Assembly (NCBI GenBank): GCA_035235625.1
Contig: CP141145.1
Span: 20,648,563 to 20,712,562 of the forward strand
DNA: 64,000 bases
Origin: Saururus chinensis
Taxonomy: Eukaryota > Streptophyta > Magnoliopsida > Piperales > Saururaceae
Direction of reading: 5' to 3'
Below are positions 20,894 through 32,969 of this stretch, in pieces. Every line of letters starts with the position of its first letter. Position 1 is the first letter of the stretch. A program made the translations under genes and the position numbers. A model generated the notes under the pieces. It made no database searches. It was not told the DNA's origin and saw only the letters and a program-made list of their open reading frames with translations.

Positions 20894-22886
20894 TTATTGG
20901 ATAAAGGATTTATCCAACCTAATATATCACCCTGGGGAGCTTTGGTTTTATTTTTAAGGAAGAATAATAGGTCATTAAGATTATGTATAGATCATCGGAT
21001 GCTTAACTATGTTACTATAAAGAATTAGTATCCTTTATTGTGTATTAATGATCTGTTTGATCAATTGCCGGAGACCAAGGTATTTTATAAAATAGATTTA
21101 CGGTCTAGCTACCATAAATTGAGAATACAAGACGAAGATATCTCAAAGATAGCCTTTCATACTAGATATGGTCACTATAAATTTTTAGTGATACCATTTA
21201 GTTTGACAAATGCTCCTGCAACTTTTATGGATCTCATGAATTGAGTTTATTGAGCTTATTTAGATAAATTTTTGATTATTTTTTTAATGATATTTTGGTC
21301 TACTCTACTAGTCCAGAAGAGCATCGAGAACTATTATAGATAATTCTGCAAACTTTGAAAACCATTAGTTATATGCTAAATTGAGTAAGTGTGAATTCTT
21401 GCTAGAGTTGGTTAGGTTATTTTTCTGGGTCATGTTATTTAAAAAAATGGAGTATCAATGGAACCCACCAAGATAGAAGTAGTGATGAGGTGGGAAAGGC
21501 CCAAGATAGTCATGGAAATAAGAAGTTTTCAAGACCTTGCAAGTTATTCCTAAAGATTCATTCGTGGATTTTCAAGTATTGCTTTGCCCTTGACAAAATT
21601 AACAAGGAAATGGGTAAAGTTTATTTGAGATGAGGCATGTGAAAATGGTTTTCAAAAAGTAAAAAGGAAGCTAACAACCGCACCGGTCTTAGCTTTACTA
21701 TCTAGCAGCTGATAATTCTTTGGATGTAGTGATACTTCCAAAAAAGACCTTGGATGTGTGTTGATGCAGAATGAGAAAGTAATAGCTTATGCTTCAAGAC
21801 CATTAAAGAGACATGAAGGTAGTTATCCCACATGATCAGGAATTAGCAACAATAGTTTTTGCTTTAAAAATTTGGAGACATTACTTATATGGGGAGAAGT
21901 TTGAGGTTTTTATAGATCATCAAAGACTGGTGTACATATTCTCTCAAAGTGACCTTAATGCAAGGCAAAGGAAGTGAATTGAATGTATTAAAGATTATAA
22001 TTTTTCTATTCACTACTACTTAGGAAAAACAACTATAGTAGCTCATGCTTTTTGTCACAAAAGCGAATGAAAAATTGCTCAAATACCCTTGAACGAGTGG
22101 AAATTGTTGGAAAAGACAATAAGTTTTCAACTTGAATTACAGCTTGGAAATAAAAAATGTTTTATTACCAATTTAGATGTGAAATCTGTATTGGTTGAAC
22201 GCATTCTGGAAGCTTAGCGAGGAAATGAGGAAGTGCAGATGTTACTTAGAAGCCAAACATTAATAAATGCTTAGATGGAGGTGCTTGATTATGAGAAAGG
22301 TTGGTAGTGCCAATAATACTTGAGTAAAGAAAAGATCTATTGGTTGTAGCACATAGATCTCAGTACACTATCAATCTGGGGGGAATGAAAATGTACCAGG
22401 ACCTGAAAGAAATTTTTAGTGGACTGGAATTAAAAAGGATATAGGAGAGTATGTTTCAAAATGTTTAAACTGTCAACAAGTTAAAGCTGAACATAAAAAA
22501 TCATAAGGTAATCTTCAACCGATTGAAATTCCTTAATGGAAGTGGAAGCATATTACTATGGATTTTGTTTTAGATCTGTCTAGGACAACGTAGAGTCATG
22601 AATCTATTTGGGTGATAGTTGATTGACTTACCAAGAGTGCACAATTTCTGCCTTTAAGGAAGATACATTCTTTAATTTTTTTTGGCAAGGATGCATCTAA
22701 AAGAAATTATAAATCGACATTGAGTGCCATTGTCTATTATCTCGGATCGAGATAGTTAGTTTACTTCTCAATTTTGGCATGGACATCAAGAAGAATTAGG
22801 TACTCACTTAAGGTTTAGTACAACCTTCTACCTGAAAATGGATGGTTAGTCAAAAAGGACTATTCAGACTTTAGAGGATAACTTGA
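20894..22886 (+). pseudogene. pol pseudogene: reverse transcriptase, RNase H and integrase (Del/Tekay-type)
   Basis: The order is RT ([45 protein letters not shown]), then a shifted frame with NDILVYS where IDDILVYS is expected, so one active-site Asp is changed. RNase H follows ([51 protein letters not shown]). Then the integrase core (MDFVLDLS, IWVIVD, LTKSAQFLP and the DG....RTIQTLED region). Many stops and frameshifts are present. The sequence is cut off at 22886, so the integrase C-terminus, chromodomain and 3' LTR are lost. This is the catalytic machinery of the element that starts at 15072. Confidence 0.9.
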
Positions 22887-23110
22887 ATAATGATATTCTT
22901 CAATTTCGTGCATACCTATCCCTTTTATAATGTTTTGAATCAGTTAGAGTAAAATAATCCAAAGTAGGAAAAGACTTCACTTCTAAATTCTTAAATTAGG
23001 AAACTTAGTCTACAAGCGATCGATTGATTTAGCAAGTATATGATTGCCCATTATCTCTACCTAAATGAAATTGCCAATCGATTGATCCATTGAAGCACGT
23101 GATAGATTGA
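22887..23110 (-). mobile_element. Copia 3' LTR, segment 2 (promoter part)
   Basis: It aligns with 33669-33895 of the copia 5' LTR (TTCAATTTCGT, CTTTTATA, AATCCAAAGTARGAAA, TTGCCAATCGATTGATC). On the minus strand a TATA box TATAAAAGGG (22921-22930) sits about 85 bp downstream of palindromes GCGATCGATTGATT (23015-23029) and CAATCGATTGATCC (23075-23088). The segment is broken at 23111 by another LTR. Confidence 0.8.
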
Positions 23111-25287
23111 TGTCATGCTCCCAATTTCAAAACATCATTTATAGAAAACACAATCTTTATTTTGATAAAATAAATTGAAAATCAAAACCCATCTCTTTCT
23201 TCACAAATATAAAAATAAATCATTCAACAGGACTCATTGAATTAATAAATTAGCGGCATGAGAATTCACCACATTTCAGAAATCCATTATTGTGATGATT
23301 GTAAAATAAATATTAATTTACATAGCTAATAGATTAAAATATTCATAGGGTCCACAATTACATAATTGTCTATTGACCGTATCACAGCTAACGAAATTAA
23401 ATTGACACACTTGTACCTAATCAAACCAAATAGCAAAAATGCCTCGACAAACTAGAAGGAGAATCAAGCTACATCTATGGCCTTCCCATTACCTCTTATC
23501 TTGACCTGAGAACCTACACCACAAAGGATGCTACGTAAATAAGAATACTCAGTGGGATAAAAATTCAAACAAAAACCAAAGTTCCAATCAACATACCAAT
23601 ATATCTTTTCTTGATAAAACCTTTAGGAAATCAACATAAACAACAATCAAACACACCTTACTTCAACAAGTAATCACTTCTATAGGGCAATCTCATTTGA
23701 AGGTTCTCTATACAAGATGACCTCATCTAGGAGTTCCACTCTTCTAGATACTGGGTCATCATGATACAACCTCAATACTTCTGAGGCTTGCCTCACCCCA
23801 TTATGCCTTGAAGAAAAACGCTCATGGATCCTAGTGCTGAAATTCTGACTTTTATGATCATCGAAATCTCTTGTTTTACACTGCATGAGAATAATAATCT
23901 TTTAATACTCTAGTCTATTCGAACACGACTCCTTGGCAGGGAAAAGGTTTTACATAACTCCTATCTTTAGAGAGTCAGAAGTCTTTGGTCCTATTTTATA
24001 CAAAACCTTTTCCATTTATGTGGCTAATGACTAACTTGAGGAGCCATAACACAAAGGAACACTTGACCTTAGGTTCCTAATGCATTGTTTGGGGTACCCA
24101 TTCATCACATCAAGTGGTCTCATGCACATGCATTAGTGTTCATTAATTCTTATTTACTAGTGCATAATTGACATTTCCATTACATCATCAAATGTTTGAA
24201 ATCATGCATTTACATGGATAATAATCATAGCTTTACTATTGATATCACTCATAGGAAAACTAAAACTTGTTTTATTGTCCGTAACCTTACCAATAGTCAG
24301 TTACTTCATTGATGACCATTGATAACTTGACTAATAGGTTGATACTGCACTGATTACCATCATTGGGATCATCGACATGTCGAACCCCATCGACATGTTG
24401 AACCCTTCAATAGTAGAATAGAGGTGTCATTGGTAACCTTGCCTATAGATTGGCTACTTCATTGATTACTATCGATGAGTTTATGGACATGTCGAACTTT
24501 ACTGACATTGGGATGGCTGTAAATTTACCTTCCTCACTGATGCATTGACTCCACTGCTGATGAAAAAAATATCGTGCATGCCACTACATGCATGCAAAGT
24601 ACTGTTCATCCTTTTCCTCTCATTGGTGTATTCACCGACACATTAGTGATGATACCAACGGTTGAAAAATTAAGACCATGTACTCGGAACCCAATTTCAA
24701 ACACGTTATTATAAAAATCCAACAAAAAGCTTTACATAATGAAGAATTAAGGTACTTGAACCAAAATTTCAACTAAAAACAACAAAATCCCGAGTACTCC
24801 ATTAAGACCATGCCAAACTTTGGAATTCTCCTAAAGAAAAAAAATACAAGTTCATGATCATGAAGAACATGAAGAAAATAAAAAATAGAGCATTTCATTT
24901 AGTATTCCAAGTTTAGAAAGTGATCACACCTCAAAGAGAAATCCTCCATTTATCCTCAGAGGACGTCCTTCCCGAATGGTCTCCAGACGCTCTCCTACCT
25001 GTGACTGGCTCAACCTGGACTCATTTTCCCACTCAAAGTCAGTTTTTACTCCCTTAAATACTAAGATAACTACTCGTAGGGTTTTAAACTGCTTAACCAT
25101 TTCATATTTCGTGATAACTACATACATGTAGTTATCATTGGCAAGCGCGTCGATTTGTCAAAGCTTGTTGATAGGGAGGTTTCGTTTTCATCGGTAGCTC
25201 CATTGACATGTTGATGGCCAACAACAATTAAACAAAATATTTTCTTATTAAAAAAGTGGATTTTCTTTTAGAAAATGTGGGGTGCCA
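23111..25287 (-). mobile_element. Solo LTR (family H, copy 1)
   Basis: On the minus strand it starts TGGCACCCCACATTTTC and ends TTGGGAGCATGACA, nearly the inverse of each other. Segments match 34807-36862 in opposite orientation, for example the TTGAGGAGCC and TACATAACTC regions. It interrupts the copia LTR, which continues at 25288. Flanks ATTGA and TAATC agree only if shifted by a base or two, so the target duplication has decayed. Many GACATGTCGA/GACATGTTGA words occur at 24380-24510. There is no credible ORF. Confidence 0.72.
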
Positions 25288-25689
25288 TAATCGATGTTTG
25301 CCTCGATTTGTAATTTGAAAAAAATAGTCGTTAAAAGATCGATGTTTGCCTTGGTTTGTAATATGAAAAAATAATCATTAAAAGATCGATATCTACAAAT
25401 CCTGTGTTCAAAAGTGATTGATCCCTTATGATATATTTTCTATATTTTGACTTAGAATATCCTAAAGCTTCCAAAATTACTCTAATAAATTATTTGGATT
25501 TAATTCTAAGTAATTTGTGTATGTTAGTGTGCGCATCATACGTTCAAATCTTCAACACTCAATGTAGTCTTCATCTTTAAACTTTCATAACATGTCTATT
25601 CCTATTTTTTAAGACTTTCAATTCCAAAACATTGTTTTGATTATTAAAATTAACTAATTATATTACATATGACCTTATATGTTCTTACA
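25288..25689 (-). mobile_element. Copia 3' LTR, segment 3 (LTR start)
   Basis: It aligns with 33905-34308 (AAAAGATCGATNTC, GTGTTCAAAAGTGAT, ACTTCCAAAAT, CAAATCTTCAACACTCAAT). On the minus strand the LTR starts TGTAAGAACATATAAGG immediately after a polypurine tract, which identifies it as the 3' LTR of the minus-strand copia element. By eye the two LTRs are well diverged, so the insertion is old. Confidence 0.8.
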
Positions 25690-25704
25690 ATTTCCCCTTT
25701 TGGC
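25690..25704 (-). promoter_or_regulatory. Copia polypurine tract
   Basis: On the minus strand GCCAAAAGGGGAAAT abuts the LTR start TGTAAGAAC. A second, GTCAAAAAGGGGGAGAAAA, lies at about 25945-25965. Both resemble the AAAAAGGGGGAGA tract near the 3' end of many plant copia elements. They fix the orientation as minus. Confidence 0.75.
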
Positions 25705-26490
25705 TATTTTGTGATAAAACACTACAAATATGTAAATCAAACAATACAACTCATGATACTTTAGTGCATTGACTTGCACCTATACAAAAATTTATATTTT
25801 TGACTCACTAAGACCTAAGACCATTTGGACTTGATTTTGAGAAAGTCTTGAAACCTTTGCTCATCCTCTACACTTAACAAAAAAAATTAATTTGTATAGT
25901 ATTATTCAAATAAGCATAAAATAGTATTTGATTTTTCATAATTTTTTCTCCCCCTTTTTGACACAAATAGTTGAAAGTTAATAAACAATTAAAGAAAATA
26001 TCAAATGAAGCATAAGAGTCCAATATTCAACATTAAAGAGATGAAAAATAAAAAACAAGAAGTACCGCATGTGTCAAAATAAGCTTGTAGTAAACTACAC
26101 AATTTAATTATATATTAAAATCATCAATAAAGTAATTATCATGGACTGCCAAAGAGTTTTAATCTGTCATACATCCAAATAGTAAATAAAACAAAAAAAC
26201 ATCATCAAGAAACATATTTGAGCTACAGTAGAAGCATCACAGATCCATGTCTGCAAAACCTGGACGAACTACACCAGGAATCTCGCATCAAATAGCCATC
26301 AAGTCAACATGTCATTGGTTGAGACTGTGGAATCTCTAAGCGTCGTTGTTGGGCCGGTCTGGGATCCTCTGGTACATCACCAAGAATAAGTGCATCATCC
26401 TGGGGCTCCATCTATGGTGTGAGATATCATTCGTTGTACAATTGACACATTAATGGGTCACATACCAACCATGGCAGGCGCCGTCCTAGT
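25705..26490 (-). other. 3' untranslated part of the nested copia element
   Basis: AT-rich sequence between the 3' polypurine tract and the unassigned coding remnant. The minus strand of 26355-26410 reads EPQDDALILGDVPEDP, so the end of a degraded protein may fall here. No RT motif was found. Confidence 0.4.
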
Positions 26491-27175
26491 GATCCTCACG
26501 TGCTGTGTGATAAGAATATATGATAAATAATATATAAATAGGGAAGCATCTCATGTGTATGCCCGTGTGGGAAAGTCATAGGCTGACCAAAGTTAATGGA
26601 AGGGAAAATCCAGCTCCAGCTAAGTCTTAGAAAGCAAGTGAAAGTAGTTGCTCCTTCGTCTGATCCACCCTCTCCTTGTGGGTGCTCCATATGTAATAGA
26701 TGGAAGTCAGGGGACATAGAGTGAGCAAGAATAGCCGTGTTGAGAGGTTTTCCTTGCTTTAATCTAAAACGACGTTCGAAAATGATGCTATCCTCAGGGA
26801 ACACATATCCATCTAAGAGTGGATAATGCATCAGGCATTACTCTACATCATAGCCTCTGCTATTTTGTCTAGGGTCACTTGCACAGTCATCCCACTAACC
26901 AAACCAATCAATGACTCCAATCCCTCTTGTCAAAGTGATGCAAACTACTAACGGAAACCACTAACGGGCAAGTCTAGGGCACACGAGGGTGCTGGAGGTC
27001 GATATCGTTAGGGAGTACAATGTCCAATAGGTTCTATCACCTATCCAGTCCATCACTGGTAGTAGAGGCACGTAAACAAGATATCACTTGCATCAGATAG
27101 GCCTCACACCTTCAGGAGCAACAAATGAACTCCTGGGATCATTAGGGGTAGGGGCAGTCTTTTTTTATCTTTGTC
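26491..27175 (-). pseudogene. Degraded coding remnant of unknown function in the copia 3' region
   Basis: The longest open piece (26831 to 26496, 111 residues) has GYVFPEDSIIFERRF, KPLNTAILAHSMSPDFHLLH and a QGEGGSDEGATTF segment. Upstream, minus frames give a MGKSKTLM start near 27198, VLPNDIDLQHPRVP, and LESLIGLVSGMTVQVTLDKI, separated by stops. I do not recognise the protein. Its position between gag and the 3' LTR is where extra (ORF3, env-like) genes sit in some plant retroelements, but no signal peptide or membrane segment is evident. Base composition is less AT-rich than in its neighbours, which supports a coding past. Confidence 0.35.
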
Positions 27176-29100
27176 ATCAGTGTCTTTGACTTACCCATAT
27201 AAACAATTCCAAATTAATTTTTACCCCAAAGATAGAAGCTATGTAATTAAGATAATTAGTAAAGAACGCCAAGAAAAGTTTCAAAAAATTAAATTTTAAG
27301 TAAAATTTCCCTTTTTTAAAATTATTGAACTAACCGTATAGAAAACTATTCCCGATTGTTACCAAATTTTTACACATGTAGGTTTTGATTAGTAGATCAA
27401 ATTTTATAAATAAACCTATAATCAATATTGAACATATCTTCACAAATTCCAAAACCTTTTAGAATAAGAAAAATAAAAAATCTTTGAAAGCTCGATTTTT
27501 ACTGGATGAAATTACATGAAAATTCGTAGAATGATAGATCTAAGCATTAAGAACAATCCTATTGGTTCAAAATCTTTGAAAAAAACTTTAAATTCACTAA
27601 GAATAATTTTTTTTATTTTGGGACATACCTAGGCGGCTTTGAAAAATCACCCAATTAATGTTAAAAAACCCTATAAATCTGAGAAAAATTGATGTGAATC
27701 TCCTCCCGTAGCCTCTAGCTCTCTTCTCCATGTGTTTAGAGACAAAATGAGGGCTTAGGGGGTATCATCCATTTTAAAACTAGAAGGGTTGTGTTCATTT
27801 TGGTAACCAGCGATTGATCGCTAGCCGAGAGCAATTGATCGCTCATGAATTTTGTAATTATTTTTTTGATAATTGAAAAAAATTCCATTAAATCTTAAAA
27901 TTTTTAAAAAATATTTTCCTGTTTAAATGAAGTTAAATCTTCTTCTGTAATTCACATGAAAAATTAAGCAATTAAATAAATATACATGGTTAACTCTTTT
28001 GGTTAATTCCACATATTATGGTCAGCTATAACTTACTTTGGACTATTTTTCTCCATTGGTTTGTGATTTTTAATTTTATTTCTTTATTTTAATATTTTAA
28101 TTCTCTTTTATAATTTTTTTGAAGAAACTAGCAATGTTTAACTCTAGTCTCTTTCACTTATGAATCTCTCGAAGTCTTTCTTATTTAAAAGATAAGTTTT
28201 GTTCAGACTTTAGCAAAGACATAGCTCTCATATTTGACTCACTTTAATTAGAATCTATTTACATCATTTTCTAAATGAAAATAGAAAAAATAAGCTCATA
28301 ATTAATTTATGCCCTTAGATTCTGCTGAGTAATGATATTTTTTCTCAATTCATTTTTCTTACGCTTGACCTTTCCTTAATCATATGAACTTACATCATTT
28401 TTTTTTTTCATATTTTTCTTTCTCATTTTTTTAATGTTAAGTAGAAGTGAGTTTCACACTAGCCTAAGTTGACTTAAGTAGGTAGCCCATCCCCATCATT
28501 TTTACAAGAACAAATTTTCTTCAAAAAGATAAATTAATAAATTATTTACTTGATGTCTTATTACAAGGAATTTTTTGTGCCATTGAATCGTAGATAGAAG
28601 TCTAGCTTTAGTTTTTCTAATTTTAATCACAAAGAGTCTACTAGAATCTAAACTTCTAAGTCAACATATGTCAAATGGTTCTCTTTCTATTTCCACTCAT
28701 GAAATTGACTTAAGTTTAAAATGATGTGTGCATGTTTAAAACATAGAGAATTGCAACATCAAGAAAAAGAAAATCGAATTGATCTTCATTCCCCTTTGTG
28801 CATCCCTTTCTTAGTTAAGGTACATTAACCACACATTACATTATTTTCAGCTTAAGAGTAAATTAGTGATCTTTAATCATGAGCTGAATACAAATCATAA
28901 GCTACAATTAAAAACTTACTCATTAAAGTAAAGGCAACCTTTATTTTTTTATATTTTTGAGGTTTTCTAATTTTATATTTTTTTTATTCAAAGCATGTGA
29001 ACAAAAGTGAAATGAAAATAGGACAAAATGAAACGAAAGCAAAAACATGCGTGTCTAAAAGATCATTAGAATTAAATCATAGACAAAATCAATCTTTTTA
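27176..29100 (-). other. Non-coding spacer in the copia internal region
   Basis: AT-rich, with no RT, RNase H or integrase motifs in either strand. It includes CAGCGATTGATCGCTAGCC and GCAATTGATCGCTC (27808-27845), the palindrome type found in LTR promoters here. A TATA-like TTTTAAAA on the minus strand lies near 27766, ahead of the coding remnant at 26491-27175. The remainder (27850-29100) has no recognisable content. Confidence 0.4.
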
Positions 29101-30212
29101 CCTAGAAACTTGAGCTTCCTTAGTTTTGTCTAGTGAACCAATTCTAAGGCAATGTAAGTGAGATTTTCTTATTTTTCCTAATTTATTCTTCAAGGCTTGA
29201 ATATCTTTCCTCACATCCTTCCTCTTCATGTTATGCTCATACACTTGATGGTGTAATCTAAGCATTAAGTGTAAGGGATTTCATTATTATTATCCTAGAG
29301 TTAGGCTTATGAGGATGGTTGTTTGGGCATTCAAACCAGTGTGGGTATCCTTATGACAATGTCACACAGTCCCACTAAACTATATTTAGATTTCAATACA
29401 CTCCCTCTAGGCTTTGGTGGATTGGGAATGCTTTAATGACGCTCTGTGGCCTACACAATGGTAGTAGGTTTAACTATGAGTGTACACATGGATGCCTTGA
29501 AACTTAATTCCCTTTTGTCCCTTTGACTAATGCTAATCATGGTCTCGAAAGTCTTTCTTCTACTCTTGAATCCATCTAACTTTTCTTTAGAGTACATAAG
29601 TTCTCTATTGAGTGCATTAAAATTTTCTTTTCTTTTTCAAGTTCAACCTTTAGGGTTTCAACCTCACTCAACAAGTTTCTATGAAACTCTATTTGTCTCT
29701 TGAGAGATAGATTCTAATTCTTCATTTTTCTTCTTTGCCTCTCTCTCTCTCTCTCTTTCTCTCTCTTTCAATTCTTAGTTTTTATAGTTAAAAACATGAC
29801 ATTGTTAAGAAACTCCCTCTTCATCCTTAGACAAACTCTCATAAAAAAATGTTGCTTGTAGCACTTTCCCCTTTTACTTTCTATCTTGCCCCTTAAACCT
29901 TTTCGGTTTATCATAAGAAGAACTATCAAAACTATTGTTAGGACAATTAGCATCAAAATGACCTAATTTACAACATTCAAAATATTTTATATTCTTCTTA
30001 TTGGGTTTGTAATGCTTTTCATATCTTCTATCCCCATATTTTTCCCCTAAAGTTTGTCCCTTTTTATCAACTCTAAAATTCTAAGTTTTTAAAAACATCT
30101 TAAAGTTTTAGTCAACGTGAACATTTTTCATCTTCACTTCACATTCTTCATATTCCTCTATGGTTTTGAAGGCTTTAGACTTCTTGGTGTTTCTTAGTTA
30201 TTTTTAAAGAAT
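29101..30212 (-). pseudogene. copia gag pseudogene, 3' part with zinc knuckle and coiled coil
   Basis: Minus-strand reading gives GEKYGDRRYEKHYKPNKK, then a zinc knuckle (29943-29984) YFECCKLGHFDANC. Here the first Cys of CX2CX4HX4C has become Tyr (codon 29982-29984), a single G-to-A change on the coding strand. A charged heptad-like region follows, partly encoded by a CT microsatellite (RERERERE), with LKRQIEFHRNLLSEVETLKV and ELEKEKK. This matches the coiled-coil part of the plus-strand copia gag at 63300-63560, so both belong to one family. Frame breaks are frequent. The 5' part of the gene lies at 32040-32701, separated by an inserted LTR. Confidence 0.75.
29739..29769. repeat. CT microsatellite
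   Basis: About 13 CT dinucleotides with two T interruptions, inside the gag pseudogene, where the minus strand reads as alternating Arg-Glu. Confidence 0.9.
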
Positions 30213-30217
30213 TTTGT

Positions 30218-32026
30218 TATAATACCCCATTTTTTCGATTACGTCTAACCAAGGGGATTAGAGGTAATTAGTAGATTTTTTTGGTAAATTATAGAGGGTT
30301 TCAGAGGTTGAAACCTTCTTATATGAGTAGAGCTCGAAGAAACAATTGTAGCGAATTAAAGAATGAGCAAAATGGAGGTTGGGACCGGAAGTTATGACCT
30401 TAGGAAACATGCAATATAGGCAGAACCCACTTGAAAATAGAGGGATCAGTATCGAAGGGCTCATCGATAAGAGTCCAACGTACCAAGAACGTGTAAATTC
30501 GAATCCAGGACAGGAAGTTGCGCGCATTTGAAGATTTATTTAAAAAAAAAAGAAAAAAAGAAAAAGAAAAAGAAAAGAAAATAAGGTGCATGTGCGGTAT
30601 GCGTGACAGCAGCGCGCGTAACGCATGGCTGCAATGCGCAGTCGCCATGCATGTTATACACTGGCATCACGCGGCTTGCGTGGCACGAAACGGTGGGTGC
30701 TACCATTACTGGTTGCACTGTGGTATGACGCGGTGTTGCAGTTTCAGTTGGCTCAGCCTATTTAAACCCACATTTCAAACAATTTTTCACCTAGAACTTC
30801 ATTTCCTCCGTTTTGAGCGTCCTGAGTCTGATTAAGGCTGTTCAAGAGGCGTTCTTAAGTAAATTGAGCGTGCTCTATACAATGGAGGGATCCTTTCTTT
30901 GAGTTGGAGACCGTATACCCAAGATAAGGCGAGGTTCTGCCCGTCGTCCTCAAGCACAGAGAACTTCTTATCTGTTTTTGATCATCCTAACTCCGATTTA
31001 GTTGGTTCAAGAGGTCTTCTTGACTAAATCGAGTGTGTTCTACGTAATGGAGGGGTATGTTCTCTGAGTTAATGATTGTATGTTCTATTTCAAAGGAGAT
31101 TCTACTCATCATACCCGCATCTAAAAGGAGGACGGTATGAAGAAACGAAGAACGCTAAATGTTGCCGCTTCAGAAATCTTCTCTAGGTAAGTATACTTGA
31201 TCATCTGTATGAGAATACATATACATCTTAAGTAGTTAACTTAGGATGTTAAATTATTTATATGCTTATGCATCTTAATTAGTGATAATAATGTACTACT
31301 TAAGATGTATGAATTATTATGATTTAATATGTTCTGATTTGAATTACTTATTCATGCTTTATCTGATATGATCTGAAGTGTCATGCTATGCTTTGATTAT
31401 TTGTGTTTTGATATGCTATGCTTTGATGTGACTTGTTATGTTCCATCTCACTATAGGGTAGAGCGAGATGTGTGGTGTGTGTTGTTCGGTCTTGGCTCAG
31501 TGATAGAGCGAGACATGTGTATATGCTAGATCCACTCTGGGGCAGAGCGAGGCATGTGGTAGTCATGTGGTACTCGACTCTATAATAGAGTGAGATGTGT
31601 ATTGCCAGTGTTTTATGGGTTTCTGTATAACTCTGATTGAATATTAGTATATCGTATTTTAAGACATATGATTTTGTGATGTATGTAGTAGCCATTTAGC
31701 AAAACTATGTTTGGATCCTATCGTATTGGAATAATATTGTGAATATTATCCAATGCATATATAAGCAACCAGTGGCAAGACAACATTGACCCGATCCAAA
31801 TTAATTATAATAATAAGTTTTATTTTGATTTACACGCGATGAACTATGAAGCTTCATTGTGTGTATATAATCGTTACAACCTGAGTCTACATATAAGGAA
31901 GCCTTGAAGCTCTGTAGTGCATAGATGAACGTTGTACCTCTCACTCACAGATGATAATTCCTTGCTTAAGGAAAGAAAATTTTTATTAGAGATTTTTTGG
32001 ACCCCGACTCATGTCGGGGCATTATA
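30218..32026 (+). mobile_element. Solo LTR (family G, copy 3) inside copia gag
   Basis: Ends are TATAATACCCC and GGGGCATTATA, inverse of each other with one mismatch. It is flanked by a perfect TTTGT/TTTGT duplication (30213-30217, 32027-32031). Internal stretches match LTR G1 (GAGTAGAGCTCGAA, AAATGGAGGTTGGGA, CGAAGGGCTCATCGATAAGAG). TATA-like CCTATTTAAACC lies near 30758. A TTCAAGAGGCGTTCTTAAGT block is duplicated around 30840 and 31008, echoing the duplication in G1. ORFs here, such as 30518-30835, are not genes. Confidence 0.92.
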
Positions 32027-32031
32027 TTTGT

Positions 32032-32701
32032 TTTCCCTCTGATTTTTCAAACAACTCTTTTTTATTTATGTAGGACTCTTCTACATTACAAAAGTTCTTA
32101 AGTTTCCTATGAGTTCCTCAATGTCTATGGTATCAGTTTTCTTTGATTTATTAATCATAGCAACCTTAATCTTGAATTTAGAGGAAGAACTTTTGAATCT
32201 TCCTAACCACAAGGTAATTGGCTATCCTAGTTGATCTTAAGTTTTAACTATGTCAAAAAGTTTAGCATAGTACTCAAAATTTATTCCTCATCACTCGTCA
32301 TTATGTTTTTAAAGTTTAGGACAAACATTTGTAACCTAGACACCTTCACATCTTCAGTTTTCTTATATAACCTTAATGGATGTACAATTAGAAATTAATT
32401 GAGATTTTTCTACAACATTAAACAATGCACTTAGGGCTTTACTATTGTTGTTAGAAAGTTTTGGTTAATTTTCATTCCATTCACTCTCATTCTCTAGAAT
32501 CATATTCCCCTATTTGTCTTTGATCATAAGTGGATTGTAACCTTTAATCACTGCTTTCCAAGTATTGCCATCAAGTACTTGAGTGAAGACTCTCATCCAA
32601 TTCTTCCAATAAGAGAAATTTTGACAATCAAACAATGACGGTCAATTCATGGGATTTTTCAAGTCCCCATGTTCAACAATATTGTTTTTTGAAACAACCA
32701 T
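32032..32701 (-). pseudogene. copia gag pseudogene, 5' part
   Basis: On the minus strand it starts MVVSKNNIVEHGDL at 32701, followed by PSLFDCQNFSYWKNWMRVF, TQVLDGNTWKAVIKGYNPL, and later VSRLQMFVLNFKNIMTSDE and KIQKFF. It ends near DIEELIGNLRTF once frames are followed. This is the UBN2-like Gag of plant copia elements, whose N-terminal block has the F.G.NY..W...M...L pattern. Stops and frameshifts are present. It continues at 29101-30212 after the inserted LTR. Confidence 0.82.
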
Positions 32702-32969
32702 TAAAATTTAAACCAAGAGAAAAAAGAAAATAACTAACTTTAATCAAGCAAGACAAGAGATTTATTTGCTCAAAAGTGAAACAAGCACAATTTAGGGCAA
32801 AATCATCATGAACACAAGTAATTCTAATTAGAAAAATAAGTAAATTTATCACAAATTAGAAAGAAAACCCTAACACATGCAAATTAACTTCTAGAACAAA
32901 GCAAACGAGGAAATTAAGCAAAGTGACGTAACCAACTTGAGACTGGCATTCAAATCTTGATTATATTAT
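32702..32969 (-). other. Leader of the copia element
   Basis: AT-rich leader between the LTR end and the Gag start. The primer site expected directly inside the LTR is unrecognisable (TATAATCAAG-like on the minus strand), consistent with age. Confidence 0.5.

Noticed and set aside
30518..30835. 105-codon Cys/His-containing ORF
   Set aside because: It is within solo LTR G3; the CH-rich look comes from GCATGC-type words, and no spaced zinc motif fits a known finger.
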